Notes: generated by a model not told the origin, from the sequence alone. Counted from the stretch's first letter, positions 8,562-17,513 are shown. The stretch is 64,000 bases of DNA from Marinobacter fonticola (GCF_008122265.1 NZ_CP043042.1:2480001-2544000); one strand, 5' to 3'. Made by a program: numbers and translations.

Positions 8562-10229
8562 CTACTGCCAGATTACCGGCTGTTTCGTCTCGTACCATCG
8601 GTCCGTATTAGCCTGGTAAGCATCCTCAACCACGTTGCGCTTGAGCTTCATCGTCGGTGTCAGGAAGTCGTTTTCGATGGACCATTCATCCTTGACCACT
8701 GCAATGAACTTCAACTGTTCATGGGGATCGATTGCCTGGTTAACGTCGGTCAGCAGTAGTTTGAAGCTCGCTTCCAACTCGCTGCGGAAGGCATCATCGG
8801 CGGTCTTGCGCTGGGCGTCTTCGGAGAGCATCACCAAGCAATGGGGTTGTGGGTAATTGGCACCCGATACACACACCATCTCGATATCCGGGTGACTCAT
8901 CAGACGATTCTCGATCGGGGCGGGAGCAACATACTTGCCCTTGCTGGTCTTGAAGATTTCCTTGATGCGACCGGTCAGCTTCAGGCGCCCCATATCGTCG
9001 ATCTCACCCTTGTCGCCGGTACGCAGGTAACCATCCTCATCGAAGGTTTCCCGGGTTTTTTCGTCGTCCAGATAGTAGCCCATCATGGTGGCCGGGCTTT
9101 TGACCAGCACTTCGCCCTGTTCGCTGATCTTCACATCCACGCCGGGCAGCGCTTCGCCGACATAGCCGGTGCGGGCCCGACCGGGCTTGGTCATGTGCGA
9201 ATAGGCAAAATTCTCCGACATGCCATAGCCTTCCAGCAATTCCAGGCCAAGGCCGCGGTACCATTCCAGAATATCGTGCGACAACGGCGCGGAGCCGCTA
9301 CCCGCAAATTTCACATGCTGTAATCCCAGGTTAGTCAGGATTTTTTTCTTGATCACTCTATTCAACAACGGAATGCGCAACAGCTTCTCGAGCTTTTGCT
9401 GCGGCATCTTCTCGAACACCCCGTGCTGGAACTTGGTCCAGATCCGCGGCACCGCCAGGAAAAGTGTGGGCTGAGCCCGTTTCAGATCGTCGACAAAGGT
9501 GTCGAGCGACTCGGCGAAGTAAAGCTGAAACCCGCGATACATGGACCCCAGCTCCACAACGAAACGTTCGAACACATGGGACAAAGGGAGATAGGAGAGC
9601 ATGCGTTCGTGAGCGGAAACTTCCAGCGCTTCGGTTCCGCCCACCGATGCGTATCCCAGATTGGCAAAGCTCAACATGACACCCTTGGGCCGGCCGGTGC
9701 TGCCCGAGGTATAGACGATAGTCGCCAGTTCGTCGGGCTCGCGGGCAACGTTTTCCTGAAGTGGCGGATACTTGGCAACGATATCGTCCCAGGTTTTGAA
9801 ATCGTTCCCAGGGCTCAACGGATAGGAAATACAATGCACCGATTCCGGTACACCGGACTTCATGGTCTCCCAGTCATCCAGCTTGCCGACAAACAACGCT
9901 TCACAACGGCTGTGATCCAATACATAGCGGACGGTATCCGCGTTCAGAGTGGGATACAGCGGCACGGAAATGTGCCCGGCCATCCAGATCGCCCAATCGG
10001 ACATGATCCAATGGGCACAGTTTTTGGAAACAATGCCGATGCGGCTCTTATCCGGCAGATTCAACGATTTGAGGTAGGAGGCCATGCGGCGCGCCTCGCC
10101 GACAGCCCGGCGCCACGTGTAATCCATGACTGCGCCGCCGCCCATCGGCTGTGTCATGTAGATGTCTTCCGCCTTGGCGGTTTCCCAATGGTAGATCATC
10201 TCGAGTGGAAGTTTGTTTTTGGTGTCCAT
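8562..10229 (-). CDS. Long-chain fatty acid-CoA ligase (AMP-binding, FAA1-type)
   Basis: The protein (555 residues from ATG 10229) is an adenylate-forming enzyme of the COG1022 group that activates fatty acids to acyl-CoA using ATP. The AMP-binding P-loop YTSGSTGRPKGVMLS, the later GYGMSE motif, the YLRTGDKGEID motif and the C-terminal GRIKEIFKTSKGKYV with the catalytic lysine region are all present. ATG 10229 has AAGGA eight bases upstream and is preferred over a GTG at 10274. It is a single-gene unit with a strong terminator downstream; a perfect 10-bp inverted repeat lies about 100 bases upstream. Chain-length preference cannot be read from the sequence. Confidence 0.92.
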   Translation of the reverse strand: MDTKNKLPLEMIYHWETAKAEDIYMTQPMGGGAVMDYTWRRAVGEARRMASYLKSLNLPDKSRIGIVSKNCAHWIMSDWAIWMAGHISVPLYPTLNADTVRYVLDHSRCEALFVGKLDDWETMKSGVPESVHCISYPLSPGNDFKTWDDIVAKYPPLQENVAREPDELATIVYTSGSTGRPKGVMLSFANLGYASVGGTEALEVSAHERMLSYLPLSHVFERFVVELGSMYRGFQLYFAESLDTFVDDLKRAQPTLFLAVPRIWTKFQHGVFEKMPQQKLEKLLRIPLLNRVIKKKILTNLGLQHVKFAGSGSAPLSHDILEWYRGLGLELLEGYGMSENFAYSHMTKPGRARTGYVGEALPGVDVKISEQGEVLVKSPATMMGYYLDDEKTRETFDEDGYLRTGDKGEIDDMGRLKLTGRIKEIFKTSKGKYVAPAPIENRLMSHPDIEMVCVSGANYPQPHCLVMLSEDAQRKTADDAFRSELEASFKLLLTDVNQAIDPHEQLKFIAVVKDEWSIENDFLTPTMKLKRNVVEDAYQANTDRWYETKQPVIWQ

Positions 10230-10543
10230 GGACTGTCCTTGCCTGTTTTTTGAGTTTTGTTTTTTGGCTGCCACAACGACGGGTCGTCGCTGGCTCGGTC
10301 CGGCTATCGTCGCGTTACGCTAATCTCTAAATTATTTGCGCCCGAAGCCTCTCCGTCTGATTCAAATAATTTCATCACACCTCAAGCCATCAAAATGTGA
10401 CAGGACTTCAACTAAATGACAGTAGACGCTAATCGGGTTGGCCACAAACTAGCGCAACGGGACAAATGTACCGAAGGAGATGTAAAGCCGACCGGTTTTA
10501 GGGCACGATAATGGGCCACATACAATAACAATAGATCGCGACG
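10230..10543. other. Divergent intergenic region with a 10-bp inverted repeat
   Basis: No gene is seen in these 314 bases between the acyl-CoA ligase and the zinc-ribbon gene. The notable feature is a perfect inverted repeat AAATTATTTG (10329-10338) and CAAATAATTT (10363-10372), separated by 24 bases, which could be a paired operator or a hairpin. Confidence 0.5.
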
Positions 10544-10936
10544 ATGAGCTTTCACCGCAAACCGACCATGTATGTCTGCATCAGCTGTGGTAAGGGCCTA
10601 ATGGACCCCGTCTCGCGCCTGGACGAACCGGACCCGGCGGATCGCTACCAGTGTAGCTATTGCGGGCAGAAAGCGACTATCCCCCCGCTGATGATCAGCC
10701 TGACCCAAATCGGCTCTTGCCTCGCCGGACTGGGCTTTACGCTCTATTTGCTGCTGGGGCATCTCAACGCGGTTCTCAAGGCGTTCCAACTCAATACCGA
10801 TGCCGACTTCACCTCGGACCTGTGGCTGATCGCGCTGGCTACGCTGTTTTTAACCGCCTTTCTCTATACCGTCTCCAAAGCGTTCCAGAATCTCAGAACG
10901 CAACTGCGCTACCGGCACGTCCGGTCGCCTTCCTAA
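10544..10936 (+). CDS. Small zinc-ribbon membrane protein, unknown function
   Basis: The 130-residue product has an N-terminal zinc ribbon, Cys12-x-x-Cys15 and Cys37-x-x-Cys40, followed by two hydrophobic helices (about 52-74 and 92-112) and a basic tail. The ribbon is therefore tethered to the inner membrane, probably on the cytoplasmic face. I do not recognise the family. It stands alone between a divergent acyl-CoA ligase and the following ABC importer, about 220 bases before the latter. The pattern of four cysteines and two membrane segments supports a real gene. Confidence 0.75.
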   Translation: MSFHRKPTMYVCISCGKGLMDPVSRLDEPDPADRYQCSYCGQKATIPPLMISLTQIGSCLAGLGFTLYLLLGHLNAVLKAFQLNTDADFTSDLWLIALATLFLTAFLYTVSKAFQNLRTQLRYRHVRSPS

Positions 10937-11159
10937 GGAGTTATTCGGGGCTCCCTCAGCATCCCGTTGTCCGACGTGTATAGCTGCGGTTTCTCACTAG
11001 AGAGCCGATTCTGCGTTCTATGATAGAATCCGCGACTTTTCGACGACGCGGTCGACCGTGCCAAGAGCACCGGCTCGACTCAAGAATCACGCTCTTTCGT
11101 GCTGGTTGGCCGATGGGCCTGTAAAAAAGACATTCCTAACAAACCGGGAGTACAAGCGT

Positions 11160-12125
11160 ATGACCAGTTACACCCTGAAAATTGCGTTTTCGGCCCTTCT
11201 TCTTGTGCTCGCCAGCGCTGTGCAGGCCGACCCTAAAGTTGTCGCCGTCACGCAAATTGTCGAACACCCTGCCCTCGATGCCGTTTATCAGGGCATCAAA
11301 GATCAGTTGAAGGAAGAGGGTTACGCCGAAGGCTCCGACGTCACCTACATGCACGAGAGCGCTCAAGCCAACACGGCGACTGCGTCTCAGATTGCACGTA
11401 AGTTCGTGGGCGAGCAGCCGGACGTCATCGTCGCCATCGCAACCCCCTCCGCCCAAACCGTCGCTGCGGCAACACGCAATATCCCGGTGGTCTTCTCTGC
11501 GGTAACCGACCCGGTTGGCGCGCGCCTGGTTTCCAACATGGAAAAACCCGGCAAGAACATTACCGGTATCACCGATATGCTACCGCTGGACAAACACCTC
11601 GATATGCTCCTGCGGGTGACGCCGGACGCCAAGCGCATCGGCACGGTTTACAATCCGGGCGAGGCCAACGCCGTCGCATTGATCGAGCAGCTCGAGGAAC
11701 GCCTGAAAGCACGTGACCTTACCCTGATCAAGGCGGCAGCCACCAAAACCTCCGAGGTTCTAGGCGCAGCTCGCTCCCTCACCGGAAAAGTCGACGCTAT
11801 ATATCTCACCACCGACAACACGGTCATTTCCGCGGCCGAAGCCGTGATCTCGGTGGGCGAGCGCGCTGACATCCCGGTCTTCGCTGCCGATACCGCGACC
11901 GTTTCCCGTGGCGCCGTCGCCGCACTGGGCTTTGACTACTACGATGTCGGTCGGCAAACGGGCAAGGTGGTCAGCCGCATTTTGTCCGGCGAAAACCCCG
12001 GCGATATTCCGGTAAGTGGTGTCGAAGCATTATCCCTCTTTGTTAATCCAGCCGCCGCAGAGCGCATGGGTATTGAGCTGGCGCCGGATGTCATCGAAGA
12101 CGCCGAAGAAGTCATTGAGAACTGA
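11160..12125 (+). CDS. ABC transporter substrate-binding protein (COG2984, TrpX-like)
   Basis: The protein (321 residues from ATG 11160) has a signal peptide ending near AVQA-DPK and the two-lobed fold of the ABC_sub_bind family, with characteristic segments such as IVEHPALDAVYQG and VVFSAVTDPVGARLV. A longer frame starts at 11058, but ATG 11160 has a GGGAG site and places the signal peptide at the N-terminus. It is the first gene of a compact importer operon with the next two genes. Members of this group bind amino acids or other small organics; one Gram-positive member is a tryptophan importer. The ligand here is unknown. Confidence 0.88.
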   Translation: MTSYTLKIAFSALLLVLASAVQADPKVVAVTQIVEHPALDAVYQGIKDQLKEEGYAEGSDVTYMHESAQANTATASQIARKFVGEQPDVIVAIATPSAQTVAAATRNIPVVFSAVTDPVGARLVSNMEKPGKNITGITDMLPLDKHLDMLLRVTPDAKRIGTVYNPGEANAVALIEQLEERLKARDLTLIKAAATKTSEVLGAARSLTGKVDAIYLTTDNTVISAAEAVISVGERADIPVFAADTATVSRGAVAALGFDYYDVGRQTGKVVSRILSGENPGDIPVSGVEALSLFVNPAAAERMGIELAPDVIEDAEEVIEN

Positions 12126-12146
12126 CACTGACTGAAAGAGACGTTT

Positions 12147-13049
12147 ATGTTGAGTGAAATCGCCCTCTACGGGGCCTTTGAGACCGGGCTTATCTATGGC
12201 CTGGTCGCCTTTGGGATTTACCTGTCTTTCCGGGTACTCCACTTTCCCGATCTGACAGTAGACGGTAGTTTTCCGCTAGGCGCTGCCGTTGCGGCTGTGT
12301 TGATCATTGGCGGCTACAATCCCTGGCTAGCCACGGGTGCGGCCATTATCGCGGGAATGGCGGCGGGCGCCGTGACCGCCATCCTCAACGTACGTCTCAA
12401 CATCCTCAATCTCCTTGCCTCTATTCTGACCATGATTGCGCTCTATTCAGTCAACCTGCGCATCATGGGCCGCCCCAATATCGCTCTTCTGACCGAGGAG
12501 ACAGTGTTGACGCCCTGGTATGACATCGGACTCGAGTTCCACCAGGTACCGGTACTGCTGTTCTTCATCTTTGCGATAGTGATGCTATTCCTGTTGTGGC
12601 GCTTTATGCAGTCGGAAACCGGCCTGGCCATGCGAGCCACCGGAGCGAACCCGAGAATGGCCAGGGCCCAGGGCATTGCCACCGGGTGGATGATCATCCT
12701 TGGTATTGCTCTGTCAAACGGATTGGTGGCTCTGGCTGGGGCATTGTTCGCGCAGAGTCAGGGTGCGGCGGATGTCACCATGGGTGTGGGTGTCATCGTC
12801 GTGGGCTTGGCCTCGCTGATTGGCGGTGAGGCGGTGCTGGCGCCCCGCAGTGTACTGCGCGCTTTGGTTGCCTGCATTCTCGGCGCCATTCTCTACCGTA
12901 TTGCAATCGCCCTGGCGCTGAATGCCGACTTCATCGGCCTCAAGACCCAGGATCTCAACCTGGTCACGGCGGTGCTCGTCACCCTGGCCATTGTGTTGCC
13001 TAACGCACGGCACTCGATCAAGAACTTCCTGTCCCGGAGCCGCACATGA
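12147..13049 (+). CDS. ABC transporter permease (COG4120, TrpY-like)
   Basis: This 300-residue inner-membrane protein has eight to nine hydrophobic segments and belongs to the BPD_transp_2 group related to LivH and RbsC. The segment FPDLTVDGSFPLGAAVAA near the N-terminus is typical of the permeases that partner COG2984 binding proteins. It begins 21 bases after the binding-protein stop and ends overlapping the ATPase start by four bases (ATGA), showing translational coupling. Confidence 0.9.
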   Translation: MLSEIALYGAFETGLIYGLVAFGIYLSFRVLHFPDLTVDGSFPLGAAVAAVLIIGGYNPWLATGAAIIAGMAAGAVTAILNVRLNILNLLASILTMIALYSVNLRIMGRPNIALLTEETVLTPWYDIGLEFHQVPVLLFFIFAIVMLFLLWRFMQSETGLAMRATGANPRMARAQGIATGWMIILGIALSNGLVALAGALFAQSQGAADVTMGVGVIVVGLASLIGGEAVLAPRSVLRALVACILGAILYRIAIALALNADFIGLKTQDLNLVTAVLVTLAIVLPNARHSIKNFLSRSRT

Positions 13050-13840
13050 TTAGTGCAACCGACCTCAAGCTAACGTTCGGCAAAGGCACGCCGCTGGAAA
13101 ACCCGGCGCTGCGGGGGCTCAGCCTGACCGTCAATCAGGGCGAATTCGTGACCGTCATCGGTAGCAACGGCGCGGGCAAATCCACCTTACTGAATGCGCT
13201 GTCCGGAGAGGTCATCGTCGATAGCGGACGCATTGCGGTGGATGGCAAGGAGGTCACCCGGTTGCCGACCCATAAGCGTGCCGGCCAAGTGGCCCGGGTA
13301 TTCCAGGATCCGCTGGCGGGCACCTGCGAGGATCTCACCATCGAGGAGAACATGTCGCTGGCGATTCGTCGCGGCATGGGACGCGGCTTAGGTACAGCCG
13401 TGAAAACCCGCTATCGCGAGCGGTTCCGCGAAGGGCTGGCAGGACTCAATCTTGGTCTTGAAGATCGCCTCAGCGATAAGATGGGACTTCTCTCCGGTGG
13501 CCAGCGGCAGGCTGTCAGCCTATTGATGGCCAGCCTCAACCCATCTAGCATCTTGTTGCTCGACGAGCATACCGCCGCGCTGGACCCGCGTACCGCAGCG
13601 TTCGTCCTAGACCTCACGCGCCGGATTATCGAGGAACAAAAGAAAACCGCGCTGATGGTGACCCATAGCATGAAGCAGGCATTGGAAGTTGGTAGCCGTA
13701 CGGTCATGCTCCATCAGGGGCAGGTTGTGTTCGATATTGGCGGTGGGGAGCGCGAGGGCCTCCAGGTCGCGGACCTTCTACAATTGTTCGAGAAGCAGCG
13801 CGGCCTGGAAGTGTCTGACGATAGCTTGCTCCTGGGTTAG
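13046..13840 (+). CDS. ABC transporter ATP-binding protein (COG1101, TrpZ-like)
   Basis: The 264-residue ATPase has Walker A GSNGAGKST near residue 38, signature LSGGQRQAVSL, Walker B ILLLDEHTAALDP and a switch histidine in VTHSM. The usual proline after the catalytic Glu is His (DEHTAALD), which is common in this subgroup. It completes the importer with the two genes before it, and its ATG overlaps the permease stop. A strong terminator follows 60 bases downstream. Confidence 0.92.
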   Translation: MISATDLKLTFGKGTPLENPALRGLSLTVNQGEFVTVIGSNGAGKSTLLNALSGEVIVDSGRIAVDGKEVTRLPTHKRAGQVARVFQDPLAGTCEDLTIEENMSLAIRRGMGRGLGTAVKTRYRERFREGLAGLNLGLEDRLSDKMGLLSGGQRQAVSLLMASLNPSSILLLDEHTAALDPRTAAFVLDLTRRIIEEQKKTALMVTHSMKQALEVGSRTVMLHQGQVVFDIGGGEREGLQVADLLQLFEKQRGLEVSDDSLLLG

Positions 13841-13897
13841 CGCACGATCAATTGGCACGATCCATTAACACCATCGCTCAGCACCATCGATTGGCGC

Positions 13898-13930
13898 AAA
13901 AAAGCCATGGCGAGAGCGCCATGGCTTTTT
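13898..13930. terminator. Bidirectional terminator between the ABC operon and the DUF6160-like gene
   Basis: A perfect ten-base-pair stem AGCCATGGCG/CGCCATGGCT (13903-13912 and 13917-13926) with loop AGAG is flanked by an A-run on the left and a T-run on the right, so it can terminate transcripts from both converging genes. Confidence 0.9.
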
Positions 13931-13942
13931 ATTTCAGCGACC

Positions 13943-14758
13943 TCAATGGCCGTAGACACGCATGGCCGTATCGGTGATCACCAGGTCATCCAGTGCCACG
14001 GAGCCAATGGACGTTTCCCCCACCAGCACACCGCCAATGGTGATATCAGACCTGAATTCCTGAAGATCGATGGCCAGCGCATCGCGACCATCGGCTCGAT
14101 GACCCCGGTACATATCGAGCTCGACGGTGGCGAAAAGATCCAGAACCCGTTTTTCATCGATATCGTACTCGTCGCCGGTCAAGCGCAAGTCTCTAATCCC
14201 CACAGCAATGAACGGGGCATCGAACTCCAGGTCATCGATCGCAATATCCGTTCTGAAGTTGAGATAATCCGTTTGCGTGTCGACTCGAATGGTGGCGGAG
14301 CCCAGAAGCGCATCCATATGGAAATTATCGAGTATCGTCGTCGAATCCGTCGTACCTCGCAGTTGCCACTCACCGGTACTCACGCGAAGATCCACTGCAC
14401 CCAGAATGGGAACCGGCTGAACGTTGATAACGGCATCACCGTCGGCAAGCACATCGATATCGATACGGATGTTGTCGATCAAGTCGCTCGCCGGATGACT
14501 CGTAAGATTGGTCCTAAACTCCGGGAAAAGATCGGTACGATTGGTCCCGCCGATTTCGATATCGCTAATCGCCAGCATTCCCTCGTCGATATAACGGAAC
14601 TCATCGATATTCACTTTCGTCTCAAGCTCAATGGACACACCAGCCTGTCCGGTGACTGCACCCATCTCGCTGTCGTCCAGCATTTGTATTTCCGCAACGG
14701 CAGCAACAGGCGTCACGGCCAGGCATAACACCAGCGGTTTGAATTTCAGGCCTTTCAT
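13943..14758 (-). CDS. Exported protein with AVTGQAG motif (DUF6160/FilA-like)
   Basis: The product (271 residues from ATG 14758, with AAGGGA upstream) has a signal peptide ending near AVAA-VAE, followed directly by LDDSEMGAVTGQAGVSIELE-type sequence. The motif (D/S)-x-E-(L/M)-x-x-V-T-G-Q-A-G at the mature N-terminus is shared by many exported gammaproteobacterial proteins, including FilA-like proteins linked to pilus systems and DUF6160 proteins. The rest is rich in beta-strand-like alternation (DIEIGG, LDDLVI, IRIDIDV) and acidic, with no catalytic motif. No pilus genes are nearby. It probably forms a surface or periplasmic beta structure; function unknown. Confidence 0.75.
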   Translation of the reverse strand: MKGLKFKPLVLCLAVTPVAAVAEIQMLDDSEMGAVTGQAGVSIELETKVNIDEFRYIDEGMLAISDIEIGGTNRTDLFPEFRTNLTSHPASDLIDNIRIDIDVLADGDAVINVQPVPILGAVDLRVSTGEWQLRGTTDSTTILDNFHMDALLGSATIRVDTQTDYLNFRTDIAIDDLEFDAPFIAVGIRDLRLTGDEYDIDEKRVLDLFATVELDMYRGHRADGRDALAIDLQEFRSDITIGGVLVGETSIGSVALDDLVITDTAMRVYGH

Positions 14759-15061
14759 TGCTGTTAGTCCCTTATTGCTCTTATTGGATATGAAGTGATA
14801 CCGCCCGAGCGTCATCGCGCCGCCTGGTTTCGCTCCATAGACTCACTTTAGCGACACGTCATTGCTATAGACGTGCAGACCGTCACAATTCCACTGTTGG
14901 TCTGGTGAAGTAAGGTTCTAGCCTGGCCAATCAAGGATCACGCCAACCACAACATGTAGTGTGCGCTTCCGCGGAGACGGAACCAATTCAAGGGTAGAGT
15001 GCAAGGTATTCGGTATTGATTTTTATCAACCACCCCACTCCCGCCAATAGTTTTCTCCATC

Positions 15062-15117
15062 TTCACAGACCACAATATCCTGTTATACTCACCGAAAAAT
15101 GACCGGACATATTGGGT
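15062..15117 (+). promoter_or_regulatory. Candidate nrdJ promoter with tandem NrdR-like boxes
   Basis: TTCACA (15062-15067) and TATACT (15084-15089), spaced 16, form a plausible sigma-70 promoter. Two 16-base sequences resembling the NrdR box acaCwAtATaTwGtgt lie at 15070-15085 and 15102-15117, each about 11 of 16 matching, with start-to-start distance 32 bases, the three-helical-turn spacing typical of NrdR sites. The first overlaps the spacer and -10, as expected for repression. Confidence 0.5.
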
Positions 15118-15235
15118 TTAAGCACAAAAACCCAGGCAACATAGCAACGGCGTTCTCGGCGTCGTTCCTGCTTCGTGGTGCAGCCAGCGTCTTCCGGTAG
15201 CCAACGGCCCGGAAAATAGGCCTACGAAGTCACGA

Positions 15236-15251
15236 ACACCAGATATAGTGT
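15236..15251 (+). promoter_or_regulatory. Strong single NrdR-like box before nrdJa
   Basis: The 16-mer ACACCAGATATAGTGT matches 14 of 16 positions of the NrdR consensus. It lies 92 bases before the nrdJa start and 119 bases past the preceding box, so it would be a separate site, or mark a second promoter. Confidence 0.5.
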
Positions 15252-15342
15252 TTTATTTTTGACCAGGGGCAACAGGTTTCTGGTTTGGGGTCAGGCTCGA
15301 CGAGGCCTGAAACGAGAAATCACCGGAGCATTGAGGGCGGCA

Positions 15343-17484
15343 ATGAACGCGAAAGTACAGGAACTCATATCGACTATTCCCATGCAGGATGCCTCGCTGG
15401 ACATCTGGAACAGTAAGTACCAGCTCAAGACCAAAAGTGGCGAACCGGTCGATGCCACTATCGAGGAAACCTACGCGCGTGTCGCACGCTCCCTGGCCGG
15501 CGTTGAAACCAATAAGAGCAAACGCGAGAAGCATTTCAAGGAATTCGTCTGGGCCCTGAAACATGGTGCCATTCCTGCCGGACGTATTATTTCCAATGCT
15601 GGCGCGGAAGCTCACAAACCGGCGACCTCGACGATTAACTGCACGGTTTCCGGCAGCATCAACGACTCCATGAACGATATTCTGGAGAAAAACCACGAAG
15701 CCGGCCTCACCCTCAAGGCGGGCTGCGGTATTGGCTACGAGTTCTCCACGCTGCGCCCTAAGGGCGCCTATGTTGCAGGCGCCGGCGCAACCACCTCCGG
15801 CCCGCTGTCTTTCATGGATATCTTCGACCGCATGTGCTTTACCGTATCGTCGGCCGGCGGTCGCCGCGGTGCGCAAATGGCGACGTTCGACGTCCACCAC
15901 CCGGATGTTATCGATTTTATTCAGGCCAAGCGCGAAGACGGCCGGCTACGCCAATTCAACCTGTCGTTACTGATCACCGAGGATTTCATCGAAGCGGTGA
16001 AGAACGGCGAAGACTGGCACCTGTCCTTCCCCGTTACGCAGAAAGAGGCCGACGCGGAAAGTCTCGATTTGAACGATAAGAGCCAGTACGTCTATCGCGA
16101 CTTCCCGGTGCAAGAGGGCTACGTGTGCAACGATAGCGGCGAAGTGGCTTGCCGCATCTACAAGACGGTCAAAGCCCAGTTCATCTGGGACAGCATCATG
16201 ACCTCCACCTACGACTACGCGGAACCCGGCTTCATCCTGATCGACAAGGTCAATCAGATGAACAACAACTGGTTCTGCGAGGATATCCGCGCCACCAACC
16301 CTTGCGGCGAACAGCCCCTGCCCCCGTATGGTAGCTGCCTGCTGGGATCGGTGAACCTAACCATGTTTGTGGACTATCCGTTTACCGACCAGGCCAGCTT
16401 CAACTACGAAAAATACCGCAAAGTGGTGGGCATCTTTACCCGCATGCTAGACAACGTGGTGGAGATCAACGGTCTGCCGCTGGGAGAGCAGCGTCACGAA
16501 ATTACTTACAAGCGCCGCCACGGCATGGGTATCTTAGGCCTCGGCTCTACGCTCGCCATGCTGCGTATGCCTTACGGTTCGGAAGAATCCGTCGCCTTTG
16601 CCGAAGACGTGGTACGCGAAATGGCCGTGGAAGGCTGGCGCCAATCCCTGGCCCTTGCGGACGAAAAAGGCCCGGCGCCGATCATGAACGACGAGTTCGA
16701 AGTCACCGGGAAGATGCTGGCAAAGTGCCCCCAACTGGCACAAGACGGCATCAAGGAAGGCGACAAGGTACCTGGCCGCATCCTGCACGCCAAGTACAGC
16801 GCCTACATGCAGCGTATTGCGGAGGTCGAACCGGAGCTGGTTGCCAAGCTGGCCGAGAAAGGCGGTCGCTTCACCCACCATACGTCCATTGCGCCAACAG
16901 GTACGATCAGCCTGTCCCTGGCCAACAACGCCAGCAACGGTATCGAGCCTAGTTTCTCGCATCACTATGCGCGCAACATCATCCGCGAAGGCCGCAAGAC
17001 GAAGGAGAAGGTGGACGTGTTCTCCTACGAACTGCTGGCCTACCGCCATCTGATCAACACCAAAGCGATGCCTTTCTCCGAGGAACCGGAAGCGAAGCTG
17101 CCAAGTTACTTCACAACGTCGGACGACGTCACCCCGACACAGCACGTAGATATCCAGGGCGCCGCGCAGAAATGGGTCGACTCTTCCATTTCCAAGACCG
17201 CGAACGTGCCCACTGATTTCCCTTATCCGGATTTCAAGGACATCTACATGTACGCCTATGAGAAAGGTCTCAAGGGCTGCACCACTTTCCGCTTCAATCC
17301 AGAAGCTTTCCAGGGCGTCCTGGTGAAGCAGAAGGATCTGGAGAGCACGGAGTACGAATTTACTCTGGATGATGGGTCCAAAGTCAGCCTCAAGGGCCAT
17401 GAGGAAGTAGAATACGACGGTGAAATTCATACGGCCGCCAATCTCTTCGATGCCCTCAAAGAAGGCACTTACGGCAAGTACTGA
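15343..17484 (+). CDS. nrdJa: Adenosylcobalamin-dependent (class II) ribonucleotide reductase, large part
   Basis: The 713-residue protein reduces ribonucleotides to deoxyribonucleotides using coenzyme B12 rather than oxygen, so it works with or without air. The catalytic finger-loop region NPCGEQPLPPYGSC and the ISNAGAEAHKP and TINCTVSGS segments are those of NrdJ. A longer frame opens at 15259, but ATG 15343 has a GAGGG site. The length matches the first half of the split enzyme of Pseudomonas (NrdJa, about 730), and the C-terminal thymidylate-synthase-complementing-like portion is the next gene, 29 bases downstream. NrdR boxes upstream suggest repression by NrdR. Confidence 0.95.
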   Translation: MNAKVQELISTIPMQDASLDIWNSKYQLKTKSGEPVDATIEETYARVARSLAGVETNKSKREKHFKEFVWALKHGAIPAGRIISNAGAEAHKPATSTINCTVSGSINDSMNDILEKNHEAGLTLKAGCGIGYEFSTLRPKGAYVAGAGATTSGPLSFMDIFDRMCFTVSSAGGRRGAQMATFDVHHPDVIDFIQAKREDGRLRQFNLSLLITEDFIEAVKNGEDWHLSFPVTQKEADAESLDLNDKSQYVYRDFPVQEGYVCNDSGEVACRIYKTVKAQFIWDSIMTSTYDYAEPGFILIDKVNQMNNNWFCEDIRATNPCGEQPLPPYGSCLLGSVNLTMFVDYPFTDQASFNYEKYRKVVGIFTRMLDNVVEINGLPLGEQRHEITYKRRHGMGILGLGSTLAMLRMPYGSEESVAFAEDVVREMAVEGWRQSLALADEKGPAPIMNDEFEVTGKMLAKCPQLAQDGIKEGDKVPGRILHAKYSAYMQRIAEVEPELVAKLAEKGGRFTHHTSIAPTGTISLSLANNASNGIEPSFSHHYARNIIREGRKTKEKVDVFSYELLAYRHLINTKAMPFSEEPEAKLPSYFTTSDDVTPTQHVDIQGAAQKWVDSSISKTANVPTDFPYPDFKDIYMYAYEKGLKGCTTFRFNPEAFQGVLVKQKDLESTEYEFTLDDGSKVSLKGHEEVEYDGEIHTAANLFDALKEGTYGKY

Positions 17485-17513
17485 TCCGTCACTACAGCAC
17501 AGGACATAGAACG

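Larger units (their letters stand above)
14759..15342. other. Long intergenic region carrying the nrdJ promoter
   Basis: The 584 bases between the divergent DUF6160-like gene and nrdJa contain no convincing gene. The right-hand half has a promoter and NrdR-like boxes (listed separately), giving nrdJa a leader of about 250 bases. I looked for a cobalamin riboswitch, which would suit a B12-dependent enzyme, and did not find its conserved core. Confidence 0.55.

Noticed and set aside
9396..10253. 285-codon open frame on the plus strand opposite the acyl-CoA ligase
   Set aside because: It is the complement of a well-supported enzyme gene; the translated sequence has no family features.
14930..15342. 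Possible cobalamin riboswitch before the B12-dependent nrdJ
   Set aside because: The conserved core of a cobalamin riboswitch is not recognisable; only NrdR-like boxes and a promoter are visible.
16534..17430. 298-codon open frame on the minus strand opposite nrdJa
   Set aside because: It mirrors nrdJa and shows no protein features of its own.
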